NCBI GenBank assembly: GCA_963691655.1
Contig: OY829328.1
Span: 27,361,890 to 27,425,889 of the forward strand
Length of the DNA: 64,000 bases
Direction of reading: 5' to 3'
Source of the DNA: Toxonevra muliebris
Lineage: Eukaryota; Arthropoda; Insecta; Diptera; Pallopteridae
Positions within the stretch are counted from its first letter, which is position 1, and each line of letters opens with the position of its first letter. The translations under genes and the position numbers were made by a program. This document shows positions 34,174 through 45,430 of this stretch, piece after piece. The notes below the pieces were generated by a model. It did not search any database. It saw only the letters and a list, made by a program, of their open reading frames with translations, and was not told the DNA's origin.

Positions 34174-34658
34174 TCCTCTAACCCGTAAGGCCACCCTGTG
34201 GCAGCCTCCACTCTATTTTAATTAATGGACAAGTGCAAATTTATTTATTTTTTTTTTAATTAATTGGCAGACCTGAAGAATTGTGACGAAAAATTATCGC
34301 GCATATAAGTTTTTTATAAAAATCTAAAAAAATCTAAAAAAAAATAATTCTAAGTCTCCTCATATACTGTCATATACTGTCATATACTGTCGAATAATCA
34401 GATAATGAGAATTTATGACAAATGAGAGGATACAACACCAAATAAGACACCTTGTGAATTGCCCACATATATCTTTATTTTTTGGCTTAAACCCGCAAAG
34501 CCACATCAGGGCAGCCTTTCGCTTTTCTCACCTAACTGCTAAACTCAAAAATTAATCAAAAAATGGACTTCATATTCATTTCTCTTTCATCAATGTTAAC
34601 TGGAAACAAAAATTCTGGTGTTTGTTTTATTATTATTTCAACCTTGCGGGTTAGAGGG
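34174..34658. mobile_element. TTAA-flanked MITE with internal duplication, 485 bp
   Basis: Termini (T/C)CCTCTAACCCG(T/C)AAGG match at 15 of 17 positions in inverted orientation and abut TTAA (34170-34173, 34659-34662), the piggyBac-type target site. A subterminal block near 34180-34230 (ACCCGTAAGGCCACCCTGTG, then GGCAGCCT) recurs in diverged form near 34491-34540. A perfect 10-bp triplication (CATATACTGT, 34361-34390) lies in the middle. No coding capacity. Confidence 0.75.
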
Positions 34659-34662
34659 TTAA

Positions 34663-35299
34663 GAAATTTTAAACTTTTCAGCTCGGGAAAATTAACGGAT
34701 CTTATAGATTTTTTTCATGTATGTAATTATAATTTTATTTAAAAGAACTATAAAGTATCGAATAGTATATATTTTGATGCATTTGTAATGCGTATTCATG
34801 TGAAACCCCCGAAACGGCATTTTTCTGTCATTTACCGCGGCCATGATATATCCAGAATGTCTCAACTGAAATAAAAAAGTATTGGTATTACCTTAGTATA
34901 TGGTATTACCTTGCTCATGAACAAAGGGCAAAAAAGAAAATTTACGTAAATGCTGATAATTTTCCCAAAAAATCGATTTTTCTAAAACTAGAATAAATAG
35001 ACTCGTCCCAATAAAAATAGCTTCGTTCAAGAGCAAGCTATTGTAGGAAAAACAACTTAAGATTTCAGATTACTTGGTAAGTTGGTTCTCGAGAAATCGT
35101 AGTCACCGCAACGGCACTTCTCAAAATAATACTATTATAACGACATAGTCACGTTAGTTTTAAGTCTTGGCTTCAAGAGAGTTCGAGAGGTAGCTCGCTA
35201 TAAATTGCAACAACTAAAGTTTTAGTGTTCCGATTTTGATAAAATGTTGAGGAAATATTATATACATGGATAAAAGTATAAACTTTGGAAACATGTAAT
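34663..35299. other. Non-coding spacer
   Basis: AT-rich, no open frame of note, no repeats with clear boundaries. Confidence 0.5.
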
Positions 35300-35451
35300 A
35301 AATTTTTGTTCCATTTTTTGACCCAGTAGAACCCTATTTACATAACTTCTTACAAAGGTATGGGAATTAAACACCAGCCCGAGACGGGTATCGAACTCGC
35401 TACTTCACGAATACTAGCTAACTGCGCTACTCACTTGGCTATCGAGGCAAT
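35300..35451 (-). mobile_element. tRNA-derived SINE fragment, family C
   Basis: On the minus strand the head reads GCCTCGATAGCCAAGTGAGT, with an A-box-like TAGCCAAGTGAGTAGCGC and a B box GAGTTCGATACCC (complement of about 35386-35398). It resembles a tRNA but acceptor-arm pairing is not intact and an unrelated tail follows, so it is a SINE head rather than a functional tRNA. It lacks the 3' domain shared by SINE families A and B. Extent downstream of the head is uncertain. Confidence 0.5.
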
Positions 35452-37334
35452 ATAGGCAATATATATATATAATACAATATATATGAGTAAATTCTTTGCA
35501 CTTGAATTCAAATTGATGTAGCCTTCAAAAGGCGTACCAAATCCTGATGTGAAAGTCCAATAGTTATCTAACAACACAATATTTCTATCCATTCTTTTTT
35601 CTATTTCGGAAATTTCCATCACATTAGGTCGAGAAAAGTTGAAAACCAATCCAATGTTACCGGCAACAAATTTAGTTTTTTTGTTATGCAGTGAATAATA
35701 TGCGACTCAAGACATAGTGCAAGAGTACAATTCGTTGCTTAGAATAAAAGCACAGAGGGTTGTTTTTTACCTCCTGTAAATTGTTGATTATAATTTTGAA
35801 TGCTAAGTAACAACAAACCTAAACCTAAGGGTAAAATCTATTGCAAAAATCTTCAAAAGAAATCCTTTTCCACTCACTAATTTAATTTGTGCTTTTATTT
35901 ACAATTCATAAATTTTTAAATAAATTTTGGATGTTGTAGAAATTGGAATCGACAATACTGAGCACTCAAGAAAGGGGCAAATTTTACATTGGGAGGCAGG
36001 AATCCTGTAGCGCATCGACATATGCAAACCTAGAAATAAATGTAATTTAATTTTGCACGCGCCCTTCTTTACCTCATGCGGCTATAACTACAAACAACAC
36101 TCACTTTAATAACATGTCAACAATAGGATTGCCCACCCAGAGGGTTGAGCAGGCAATAAAATGCAATTTCACAATTCCCCTGAAACGTATCTCAGCATAA
36201 TGTAATACGCTGTTGATTTTGTACCGATTTCAGTATGTGGAGGGCACAATTTATTTACTCTCGTTCATCCTGTCCTACGACTCGTCTGTTATTCATGCGC
36301 AAGTGATGTAACGTCTGTTAATTTCAGATACCAGTGCAGCCAGTCAGTTATTTACTTTTCGTGGTCTTGTAAAATCATCATTTATTCACATTTAAGCTTT
36401 TAAGTAAACTTAAACATGCACCCTGAATGTAATCTCAGTCAGTGGCGGATTCAGGGGGATAGCATTTTCCATTGCGTGACAATGAGATTAGATGTAAAGA
36501 TTATCGAAATAACCGAAATTAACTGAATTCTTTTGAAATGCAAACTGAAGGAAAAACAAAACCAATAACTTTATGTAAAAAAAAAAAACAACAACATAAG
36601 TGTATAGAACGGTAGTGGTAGTTTCTTTCAATATCTCTATTCAGTGAAGATATTTGGAATCAAATCCGTAATTCTGGGTTATGATTTCAAATATTAGTAG
36701 CTTATATAGGATATTGAAAGATTAAGAAATATCACTAAGATCACTGATGAGGAATTGTGGCGGATTCCGAAACGGCCGTCTGATTTGCCCGTCTCTATAT
36801 ACATTGTTGTTGTGATGACTACATTTGTTCATTAAGCCTGTTTATATATAACTTCAAATAACGAAATTGACATGAACTTAAGTCATGACTTTGAAAATTA
36901 ACCTCTAGATTTAATTTTCATAGTCTCCTAAAAAAACTTTAGGAATCATTTGAAAAAGTAATGATATTAGAAAAAATATGCATATTATCTACACATGTGT
37001 AATAAATGGAAAAATCTTTATTTAGAACAGCAGGTAAAATGTATCCACTTGATACAACACTATGAAGTGAAGTAAATGTTTATGGGTTTAATTAAAATGG
37101 AGGAAGAATATGGGTAATTTTCGTATGGGTTAAACTTAATGTGTATATAACTATCCGGCAAGACCTAAAAGGTAAATAAAAATTCCTTTCTTCATCTTGA
37201 ATTTTAATGTAAAAAATTTTACTTTTATAAGATTTTGAATTTTAACATAATAATGAAAATAAAACTAATTATACACGGGGGCCTTACAAAGGGAATTTCC
37301 ATATTTTATTGAGAGAAAACAAACAAAAACTTTA
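35452..37334. other. Non-coding spacer with a solitary hAT-like end
   Basis: At 36440-36462 the sequence CAGTGGCGGATTCAGGGGGA is the canonical end of the hAT-like MITEs seen elsewhere here, but I find no partner end or duplication nearby. The rest is AT-rich with no reading frame of interest. Confidence 0.45.
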
Positions 37335-37975
37335 TTTTATATCTTTAATTTTTATCATTTTTTATACACCTTTCAAAGCGTTCCTCAAAATCGTCTTTTT
37401 TTGAGCATCTAAATCTCAACATTAACTGCATTAATCATATCCGTATCCGAGTCCCGGTGCTGGGCGATTTCTTTTATGACTGCTGAATTATGGGGGTTTA
37501 AAACTGACTTCATAATTCCCGTTTTTTCTGAAAGTTTGTGGTAAACAATTTAAATCAGCAGCTACCGTCTAACCAGTTTTGTTGCTGACTTTCTCTGTCT
37601 TGCTTTAACGGGTGTGCACATTTTAGGCTCCATACCATGGACGGCTGTATGGTTTCGGTTCGTACTTATAGAACCAAGTTTCATCATATGTTGCGATTTT
37701 ATTCAAGGAGCTAGGCCTTCTATTTTTAAACTTTGTAAGCCAGTATTGAGAAAGATTTCTTTATGTATCCTGATGATTTTCTAATATTTCTTGATCAGTC
37801 TTAGTTCTTTCTTAATATCAGCCTTCGTCAGGGCCACGGTCAAAAATTTCGAATGGTCTTCACGACGGTCGTCCTCCACAGAAAAATTTCCGGCCTGGAT
37901 GACGTATTCTGCCCATAGGAACATTTGTTTTTTTGCACTTTGTTTTTTTAAACAAATTACTTTTAATAAATTCAA
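37335..37975 (-). pseudogene. mariner-like transposase relic
   Basis: Read on the minus strand across several frames, the translation shows a helix-turn-helix-like block (VALTKADIKKELRLIKKY, about 37785-37850), then a block with YKYEPKPYS resembling the region around the first catalytic aspartate of mariner-type transposases (about 37640-37690), and finally FEERFERCIK (about 37375-37400), like the C-terminal end of such proteins. Frameshifts and stops separate these parts, and a complete catalytic triad is not visible. No terminal repeats were found, so boundaries are those of the recognisable protein only. Confidence 0.5.
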
Positions 37976-38924
37976 ATTTTCTGTAAAGAATGAATTACTT
38001 TTTCTCTTCTACATTATCACCGATGTTCCTGATGTTCTAAATAAAATATAGAAATTGTATTTGAAATCGTCTAATAATTATTTGGATTTTTCAAAAACTA
38101 ATAAAATACCACCAACTAAGTCAACTTTTTTTATCTTATTTTATTTTCGAGGTATTTCTATTTGTTTGTAGTCTTGTTTTCAAATAAATTTTAGAAACAT
38201 AAGATTAAATTAAACATATGATTTAAAGGCAGCCAGTCTTAAAAAAGTAACTCTAATTTCTGTTGGGATTCTATTTTAAAGATGGTGTAGTAGAATTTAT
38301 TCCGGCGACAGTATTACTTATTCTATCATAAATTAACAAAAAAATGATCAGAAAAACCGATTTGGAGAGTACATCATTAAATTTTATAGTTATTGTCTGT
38401 ATTGAAAAAAATGGTGTCGATTTCACAGCTAATTGGAAATAACTAAAATCGATAGTTTCGCACTTAGAAAAGCTCAAAGTCTGGATTCAACATTAAAAAC
38501 TCTATGGGTCTGGCAGAGTTACGTAGGGCCGTATTAATGGGACAAACAAATTTCGAATTTTTCCTAGAAGTTTAAAGTCTAGGTAAGTATAAAATTATTC
38601 GAATCATAGCCCACATTTACACCCCATTTACAATTTCTATATACGTCACACATACATATACATAACGTTATAAACACACTAAAAAAGTCACACAATCAGT
38701 TGAAATTTGGAAATCATGGATATAACAATATTTATTGCTTTTTGCCAAAATTAAAGTAAACAAATAAATAATGCTGACAAAATCCATCCAACCAATCCAT
38801 ATGCAAATAGTTGTGTATGTTTGTTGAAATTATAAAAATTCTCATGAATTTCGTCTTTACACTTTTCTCTACTCATATTTATGCAAGTATAAATAAATTT
38901 TTCATATTAATTTTGAAGAAATGT
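37976..38924. other. Non-coding spacer
   Basis: AT-rich, no recognised feature before the LINE relic begins. Confidence 0.5.
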
Positions 38925-40060
38925 ATAAATTTTTCTAACCTTCGCTCAGGAGCAATGCGAATAACGCCCTCCGCGGCATTCAATACAATATCAAGGAATT
39001 AACTTGGTTGAAATTTAAGTATTCTTACTACCGACAAATGCCTTCCGCGTTACAACTTCTGCCATAGCTTTAATGTCACATTCCCTGATAAAAATAACAG
39101 GGAACAGGTCAAGCCAAAGTTTACAGGGGACTATCATGTATGGTATACAGATGGCTCCAAGACAAACGAAGGAGCTGGGGCACGAGTGTACGAGGTTAGA
39201 CCAAAAAAATATATTTCTGCTGGTACGGGCAAAGGTAACTTAGTTTTACAAGGCGAGATCCATGCCATTGAGCTCTGCCTGACGGAGTATGAAAACAGAT
39301 CTGTGCACAACAAGAACATTTACATACACTTTGACAGCAAAGCGGCTCTGCTTGCACTTACTTCACATAACATTACCTCTAAATTAGTTTGGAACTGCCT
39401 ACAGCTCCTAATCTGTCTTCGTTTGGGTGCCAGGGCATAGGGGACATGTAGGCAACGAAATGGCAGACGAACTTCTTAGAAAAGGCTCATCCAGTGAATT
39501 CCTTGGACCACGACCATTCTGCGGCCTACCATGGAGTTCCGTTAAAATTAGTTAAAAAAATTGGCTGGACAGTAAGTCGCTACAATACTGGAGGAAACCC
39601 CCGGTAACAGACAAGCTAAATCATTCACGCCAAATATCTGTCAATGCAGTACTAAACAATTGCTTAATTTAAGCAGGAATCAAATCCGAATTGCCACAGG
39701 TTTCTACACAGGGCATTGTAGGGTCAATAAACACTTATCGAACTTGGGTCTAGCACAAGACGATACGTGCCGAATATGTAACGAGGAGGAAGAAACAGCA
39801 GAACATATTTTATGCCACTGTGAAGGTCTAATGTGGACCCGATTTCGTTACTTAGGAAATTCTATCCTACAAGCGCAAGACATAGCGGATAGTTCTCCTA
39901 AACAGATATTAAATTTCCTCAAAGGAAATAAACTAATTGGAGAACTATAAATACAATAAACTCTTTGAGGTATATCATAATAGGCCCTAGATGGCTACAG
40001 TGATCTGGGAACTTAATGCCCACCTCCTTATAAATCGAATCTAATCTAACCTTTGCTCCG
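38925..40060 (+). pseudogene. Non-LTR retrotransposon relic: RNase H domain and C-terminal zinc knuckle
   Basis: Translation in shifting frames gives PRYNFCHSFN (near 39050), the RNase H start YHVWYTDGSK with the first catalytic Asp (near 39130), QGEIHAIELC with the catalytic Glu, HFDSKAALLAL with the next Asp, then VPGHRGHVGNEMADEL with the closing His/Asp block (near 39430-39470). A frame at 39660-39950 carries a CCHC-like motif CRICNEEEETAEHILCHC. RNase H plus this terminal motif points to the I/LOA/Outcast-type LINE group. Frameshifts and stops (for example near 39440 and 39550) break it; reverse transcriptase is missing. It ends about 480 bp before the first receptor gene. Confidence 0.8.
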
Positions 40061-40536
40061 GAGCCGCCTTTGGAATATTTTTTAAATAAAATTAGATAGA
40101 AAAATGTGTTGCACATTGTGATCAATGGTTGAAGACCTGAAGTCACACTAACAAATTCCAATCAGTTTGTCATCGACCTTATAAAATCATCGATTAGACG
40201 ATTTCAGAGGTTTATTTACAAAACTTTGTTTTATTTTGTACCACACTGTACTTACTTTGTGTGAAGTAAGTTATTTGCTATATCTTGTGGAAACTTTAAT
40301 TAACTTTCCATTAAATAGCCATATCTGCAAAGATTTATTGTCAACATTTCATTACATTTTACAACAGTTGATGAGACTTTAATTTTGTGAATATACATAT
40401 GTATATAAATAATTTTTCTATTCAAATTTTTTAAATTTGCATTTAATAGAAAAATAATGCACAAAATTACTTTTTAGTATTTTCTCGACTGTTGTGAGTA
40501 AAAATTGTTATAACGTTGGCTTTCAAAAAATTTTAA
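40061..40536 (+). promoter_or_regulatory. Upstream region of the first IR gene
   Basis: AT-rich upstream sequence with a TATA-like TATATAAAT at 40402-40410, about 130 bp before the start codon. No LINE sequence is left in it. The TATA call is a weak guess in DNA this AT-rich; no other regulatory element is supported. Confidence 0.25.
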
Positions 40537-42342
40537 ATGTTTAAAGAATCTGCATTATATATTCAATTATTTCTATTATTATGCATAATATTTCGCGTTG
40601 TAGAAAGCTTTGAACATAATGAAACTAAGTTCTTGATTTTCATAAATAAACTAAACAAGGAGAAGCGTTTTGAAACTCTTATCATATTTAAGAGTATTAA
40701 AGAAACATGTTTGGATAATCAAATTATAAAAAATCTCGAAACACCAGTAATATTATTGGACAATAATTATGAAAGTGACCAACTGAAAAACACATTTGAT
40801 GGCATTAATAATGAAGTACTTGTACTGTATTGCATTGTTGATAGCTTCAAGCCCCATAAGCTGGAGGGAATGCTAAGATTCTTAGGACATATGAGGAGTT
40901 CTCGAATTGTGTTTTATTGGATTGAACGTTATAAACTTGAAAATTCTCAATTAGAACTACAACAACTGTTCACATACTGTAAAGACAACTTTTTGGTTAA
41001 CGTCATAAGCTTATTTAAGGATTTTATTACAAGCCAACATTTCTATACTTATACACAATTTCCGAAATTCAAGATAGAAGGAAAGGATATACGTGAAAGA
41101 TACTTTCCCAATCGTTTGGCCAATATGAAAGGTGGGGCGATTCGAACAATGCCTTTTCCAGCAGAACCATACGTCATTATCTATTATGATGACAGTGGAA
41201 AAATTCATATTAAAGGACTTATGGCTAAAGTAGTAGAAACTTTTGCTGAAAAGCATAATGCAGTATTGGTGTATCCGTTTCCTATTAAAATAGACGACAA
41301 TAACTTGAACGATGAATTGCGCAGCATGATAGTAAATGGAACTCTTGATATATTGATAAGTTATTGGATCGCTATGAGACCACATAATAAGCATGGGTTT
41401 TCGGCAGTTTTAGAGCAGAGCATGTTTTATCCAATGCTACCATATGCTCCTCCTATACCAGTTTCAGAGATTTTTCCACTGGTATTCATGTCATTGTTCA
41501 CTTTGATTGTGATGATACTTTTGGTTGTCCTTACAACTTTGCTTACTTTTGAGAGTGTATATTACCAGGATAATGGAAGATTTTTGCCCACTTTCTTAAA
41601 TATAATAATAACGAACGCACTACGAGGCATCTTAGGACAAAGCATGCATTTTAAACTGGCATCACTTACAAGATTCAAAAAGTGCAAATATATTTTTTTA
41701 TTAGTTATTGGAATTTATGTGAGTACGACTTATACAGCATACCTAAATAGTTATTTCACAAGTTCTCCAAGAGAGAAGCCGATAGAAACTTTGGAACAAC
41801 TATTAAAATCTCCACTGAAGATATATACCTTCGCTAAATTAAAGGATACAATGGACAGTTACTTGCAAATTAATCTTAAATTAATTAGTTCTCCTAGTTA
41901 TAGTATATATCGAAGGGTTCGTAATTCAATGAATGCACACTATGGGTACATTATCAATGAATTCTTTTGGGTTATAATGTCAAGATGTCAAATACTTTTA
42001 CCGCGACCACTTTTTTATTTAGTGGAACAAATTAAGATATTTAATTTCTATTATGGTATACCACTGCATGAACATTCTATATACCGAAATGCACTTAATG
42101 TCCTAATATTGCAACTGAAAGAATCTGGTTTATTTGGTTTATGGAAGGAAATTGCTTATGATGAAATGAAAGCAGCTGGTTTGATTCACAATCAAGTGGA
42201 ACAGGGTATGGACACTGCAAAACCGTTAACTGTGTCAGATTTTTATTGGATATGGTGGATGTATGGTGTGATGGTAACATTTTCTGTTGCTTGGTTTGTT
42301 GTGGAAAATATTCAATGGAGAAAGTGTAATAGAATTAAGTGA
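40537..42342 (+). CDS. Divergent ionotropic receptor (chemosensory), first paralogue
   Basis: A single-exon 601-aa member of the variant ionotropic glutamate receptor family, expected in the dendritic membrane of chemosensory neurons as a ligand-gated cation channel subunit. Residues 1-24 form a signal peptide (LFLLLCIIFRVVES). Residues 25-200 are the amino-terminal region; S1 is about 200-300; TM1 about 313-336; the re-entrant pore with ALRGILGQS about 345-370; TM2 about 384-407 (YVSTTYTAYLNSYFTS, the SYTANL-equivalent region); S2 about 415-560; TM3 about 569-591, followed by a 10-residue cytoplasmic tail. The canonical glutamate-binding Arg/Thr/Asp set is not evident, as usual in divergent IRs. 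The start is fixed by a TAA directly before the ATG. AATAAA at 42392 is a candidate poly(A) signal. Features resemble the dipteran IR20a/Ir94-type clade, but I cannot name an orthologue. Confidence 0.93.
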   Translation: MFKESALYIQLFLLLCIIFRVVESFEHNETKFLIFINKLNKEKRFETLIIFKSIKETCLDNQIIKNLETPVILLDNNYESDQLKNTFDGINNEVLVLYCIVDSFKPHKLEGMLRFLGHMRSSRIVFYWIERYKLENSQLELQQLFTYCKDNFLVNVISLFKDFITSQHFYTYTQFPKFKIEGKDIRERYFPNRLANMKGGAIRTMPFPAEPYVIIYYDDSGKIHIKGLMAKVVETFAEKHNAVLVYPFPIKIDDNNLNDELRSMIVNGTLDILISYWIAMRPHNKHGFSAVLEQSMFYPMLPYAPPIPVSEIFPLVFMSLFTLIVMILLVVLTTLLTFESVYYQDNGRFLPTFLNIIITNALRGILGQSMHFKLASLTRFKKCKYIFLLVIGIYVSTTYTAYLNSYFTSSPREKPIETLEQLLKSPLKIYTFAKLKDTMDSYLQINLKLISSPSYSIYRRVRNSMNAHYGYIINEFFWVIMSRCQILLPRPLFYLVEQIKIFNFYYGIPLHEHSIYRNALNVLILQLKESGLFGLWKEIAYDEMKAAGLIHNQVEQGMDTAKPLTVSDFYWIWWMYGVMVTFSVAWFVVENIQWRKCNRIK

Positions 42343-43150
42343 ATAGGTACGTTAAGATCTAATGTAAATGTATGCTAATTTGGACGAAAACTAATAAACT
42401 TTTACTATTTCATCGTCGTTCAAGAAGAAATCATTAAGTCCAAACTAATTTTTTTAGTTGGATCCGTATTAATTAGCTTATATAACTAAAATTTGCTCAA
42501 TTTTAGAAAAATTAAATAAGTTTAATAAGCGCAAAAAATATAGTCGAACATATTAGAATTTTAAATATTTCAATTATGAAAACATCTAAGGATGAAATTA
42601 GAAATTATAGAAAAAATATGTACAAACTTTACTTAATGAAATTTTTTGTCATGGATTATTTACTTTCTGAGTTACATTTTTGTAAATTTTTTTTTTCTCA
42701 AAAAATGTCAAAAATATCATATTCAGCTACATAACCAAAGCTAAATTAATTTATTGCCTTAAGTCGTCGATGGACTCGACAAAAGCCTTGAGGTAAGACT
42801 CAATTGTTTTGTAGATGAGCATTAAAAAATATTAATCGATTATTTTACAGTGAAAAATCCAAACAATTCAAAGGATTCAGCTACTCAATATTAATCGATT
42901 GAACTGGATTGAAAACTAGATAAATTTTTTGTATGTAAAATGGATCCGAAGATCAAGATCAGCGACTACGGGAATACAGCTATTGTCTTCGGCAAAGTTG
43001 TAGCTTTTATTACGACCAATTTGCTGAACACACTAAGACAATAAAATTGTATTCTAATATTGTTTTAGACTAAAATGTGTAGAAAACCCCACTTTTTCGT
43101 TGTTTTTTAAAATAAACAAAAGGGAACTTTGGGGTTTTCTCGACATTTTA
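42343..43150. other. 3' flank of the first IR gene and non-coding spacer
   Basis: Contains the AATAAA at 42392-42397. The rest is AT-rich; TATTAATCGATT occurs twice (near 42831 and 42889) about 60 bp apart. No gene seen. Confidence 0.5.
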
Positions 43151-43466
43151 GTCGCCGTAGCCTAGTGGTTAGTGCGTTGGACTGCTACGCAGAGGTGCCC
43201 GGGTTCATATCTCGGCACGCTCAAAAATCAAAAATAGAAAATACAAATTTTTCTACACGGCACCACTTCTTGTCTGGCAACGGCAAACCTCCAAGAGTAA
43301 AAAAAATGCCAATGAAAAGCTTTTCACTTCGCCGTTAGGATTCGGCATAAAACTGTAGGTCCCTTCCATTCGTGTGTAAATATAACTCACACAACATGAA
43401 TGGATGCGAAAAGCTCGGCCTTGGCCCTCCAGGGGCTGTTGTGCCATAATAATAGTAGTAGTAGTA
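43151..43466 (+). mobile_element. tRNA-derived SINE, family A, full-length copy
   Basis: The tRNA-like head has A box TAGCCTAGTGGTTAGTGCG and B-box-like GGGTTCATATC. The middle carries GGCAACGGCAAACCTCCAAG, then a conserved block CGCCGTTAGGATTCGGCATA followed by AAACTGTAGGTCC, and a (TAG)n tail. The block is missing from the 19.3 kb copy but shared with SINE family B at 52.5 kb. A target duplication is not obvious. It sits between the two receptor genes. Confidence 0.85.
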
Positions 43467-43965
43467 TTCAGAAAATTTATTGGTCTTAAAAGAAACTACA
43501 ACTTTGCTGAAAATAGTAATGTGATATTCAGAGCGATTTTGGATAATAAGACCTATGAACCCGGCTGAAATCAGCAAAATTCAAAGACTAATTTTTCCTA
43601 AACCAGAGCCAATCCAACCAAATGGCCGATGGATCTGAACTCAATATACCCATATAAAGGTCACTCCCTAGAGCTGCCCCGTTTGTTTCTATTTTTGAGT
43701 ACCAATTTCAAGAACAGGTAACTTATCGATTATTTTTCAGTAATAAATCCGAAAAAAAATGTTTGAGTCTGATATCATCTTGTATTTAATATGGAATGAT
43801 CCTTATACCTCATTTCCCTTTGCACGGATTGCTCGTATTTTCCCTGCACGGGCCTACTTTCGCGTATAACTTATATCTGAATAGAACTTCATGCATTTTT
43901 CACAAACTAAGGAAAAATAAACGTGTCTTGCCCTTTCGCTATATCAAATAGAAATGAATTAATGA
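43467..43965. other. Non-coding spacer
   Basis: No gene. CAACTTTGCTGAAAATAGTA just after the SINE and TTCGGCAAAGTTGTAGC before it (near 42990) are similar in inverted orientation, so the SINE may have landed in an older repeat. Confidence 0.4.
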
Positions 43966-43969
43966 TTAA

Positions 43970-44377
43970 CCCTTTATCACGCCGTGCTACAGATCTGTAA
44001 CATACCCAATTTTTTCTTATAAAATTCTACAGGCATGTTGTTTTATTTTATTTGGTATCATAACTGATTAAGTAGACACTGATGCAATTATTTTATGTTA
44101 TTTGAAAAAGTGGTAATTTTAAAAACGCATAGTTTACTCATATATTTATGTATTTTACTGCGTGTTTTTCTAAAAATGTGAAAGCTGAATAGTAATAATT
44201 ATGCACAAACAACAACAAAAATCGTGTTTTTGAATAAGAGACATAACAACATTTTTTTTAATAAAACCTTTTTATAAACTAATATGCAAAAACAAAAAAA
44301 TTGGTGTTTGCTTATTTCTTAATACGAATCGAACTAGGCACTAATTTTAAAAATCCATGATCTTGCGTGATAAAAGG
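43970..44377. mobile_element. TTAA-flanked MITE, 408 bp
   Basis: Inverted termini CC(C/T)TTTATCACGC match at 12 of 13 positions and abut TTAA at both ends (43966-43969, 44378-44381), the piggyBac-type target site. The interior is AT-rich without coding capacity. It lies between the two receptor genes. Confidence 0.75.
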
Positions 44378-44639
44378 TTAAGAACATGTTGGTAACAGTT
44401 AGCTAAGATGAACAGTTTTAAAATCGATTTAAACAAATTTGACGTGGTATAACAACACTGTGAGACACCAGTGAATGAGCGCATTGGAATTGACCGAAAC
44501 GGGTCATTTGAAAGAAAAAACTTTGGTAGACTGCATATGACGCGGGTGACAAATAGATAACAAAACGGACTACATCATTTCAACCATGATTTTCAATAAG
44601 AACTTCACGGTATACTATGTAGGCTTCCAGGAAGGAATG

Positions 44640-45430
44640 GAACAGTGTATTCGCGGACGGATTCAAGATGGACTGTGACGTTGGAGCATTAATTTTCTTG
44701 GGGAGGCTAGGCATTAATCAATCGCCTCCCTGGTGTATTCCAGGCGAAAATTTTAGTAATTAGGGTTGCGTACGTGATGCTAGAATAAAACCATACGATC
44801 AAAACAAATATCGCTATATTATCGGGTAGTCAGGCTGCAATCACGGCTCTTGATCTGGCTGTTACAACATCTAATCTAGTGAAACGGCGGAAAGCCTTAC
44901 GGCCCTAGCTCGACTGCATAGCGCTGCTCTAATATGGATCCCGGGCATCAGAACATAGACGGAACCTAAAAGGCTGGCGAGTTGGCTCAGACGGGCTCTA
45001 AACTCAGGCTAGATTAGTATTTTTTATGCTCAGGGAGATTTCCAAAAAAAAAATGTTTTGTAGGAGTCGATTGTAAATGGAACATGTTAATAACTTGTAG
45101 GAGCAGCAGAGCGTTATGGCCACACTACAATCGGAAGATATCACTACAATTTATCAACAAGAAACCGAAGGGATATCTCATGAGTGACGGCAATCATTAC
45201 TGACTATTGACCCACTGGGGAGCAAGCGGCCAAAATGGGAATCCCGTTATCCCGAATCCCTACTATCGTAACTGTAAATGCTCGGAAAAAAATAAACTAT
45301 TTTTAATTTTCTCTGCAAATGTCCGGCTTTATAATGAACCAGGGTGAGCTCTTTAGGCAAATTATAGTTCAACAATATCGGGGATGTGGTATCAAAACGG
45401 TGTGAAACCATCACTTTAACCAACCAAGTA
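44640..45430 (+). pseudogene. Non-LTR retrotransposon relic: RNase H and C-terminal zinc knuckle
   Basis: In shifting frames the translation shows FADGFKMDCDVGA (degraded TDGS start of RNase H, near 44655), FQAEILVIRVA-like sequence (near 44740), SGSQAAITALDLAVTTS (near 44830-44870), IWIPGHQN (near 44930-44950) and, further on, a terminal segment with CPALYNEP-like remains after NCKCSEK (near 45270-45350). These are RNase H and CCHC-type tail remnants of an I/LOA-group LINE, different in sequence from the relic at 38.9-40.1 kb. Many stops and shifts; not functional. Confidence 0.7.

Noticed and set aside
36440..36462. CAGTGGCGGATTCAGGGGGA as a complete hAT-like MITE
   Set aside because: Only one end is visible and no 8-bp duplication; recorded as a solitary end in the spacer entry.
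41011..41394. 127-codon frame antisense to the first receptor
   Set aside because: Shadow of the receptor gene; the sense frame has full family architecture.
43151..43225. Possible tRNA gene (A and B boxes)
   Set aside because: Acceptor-arm pairing is not intact, a long non-tRNA body and a TAG tail follow, and the same sequence recurs at 19.3 kb; it is a SINE head.
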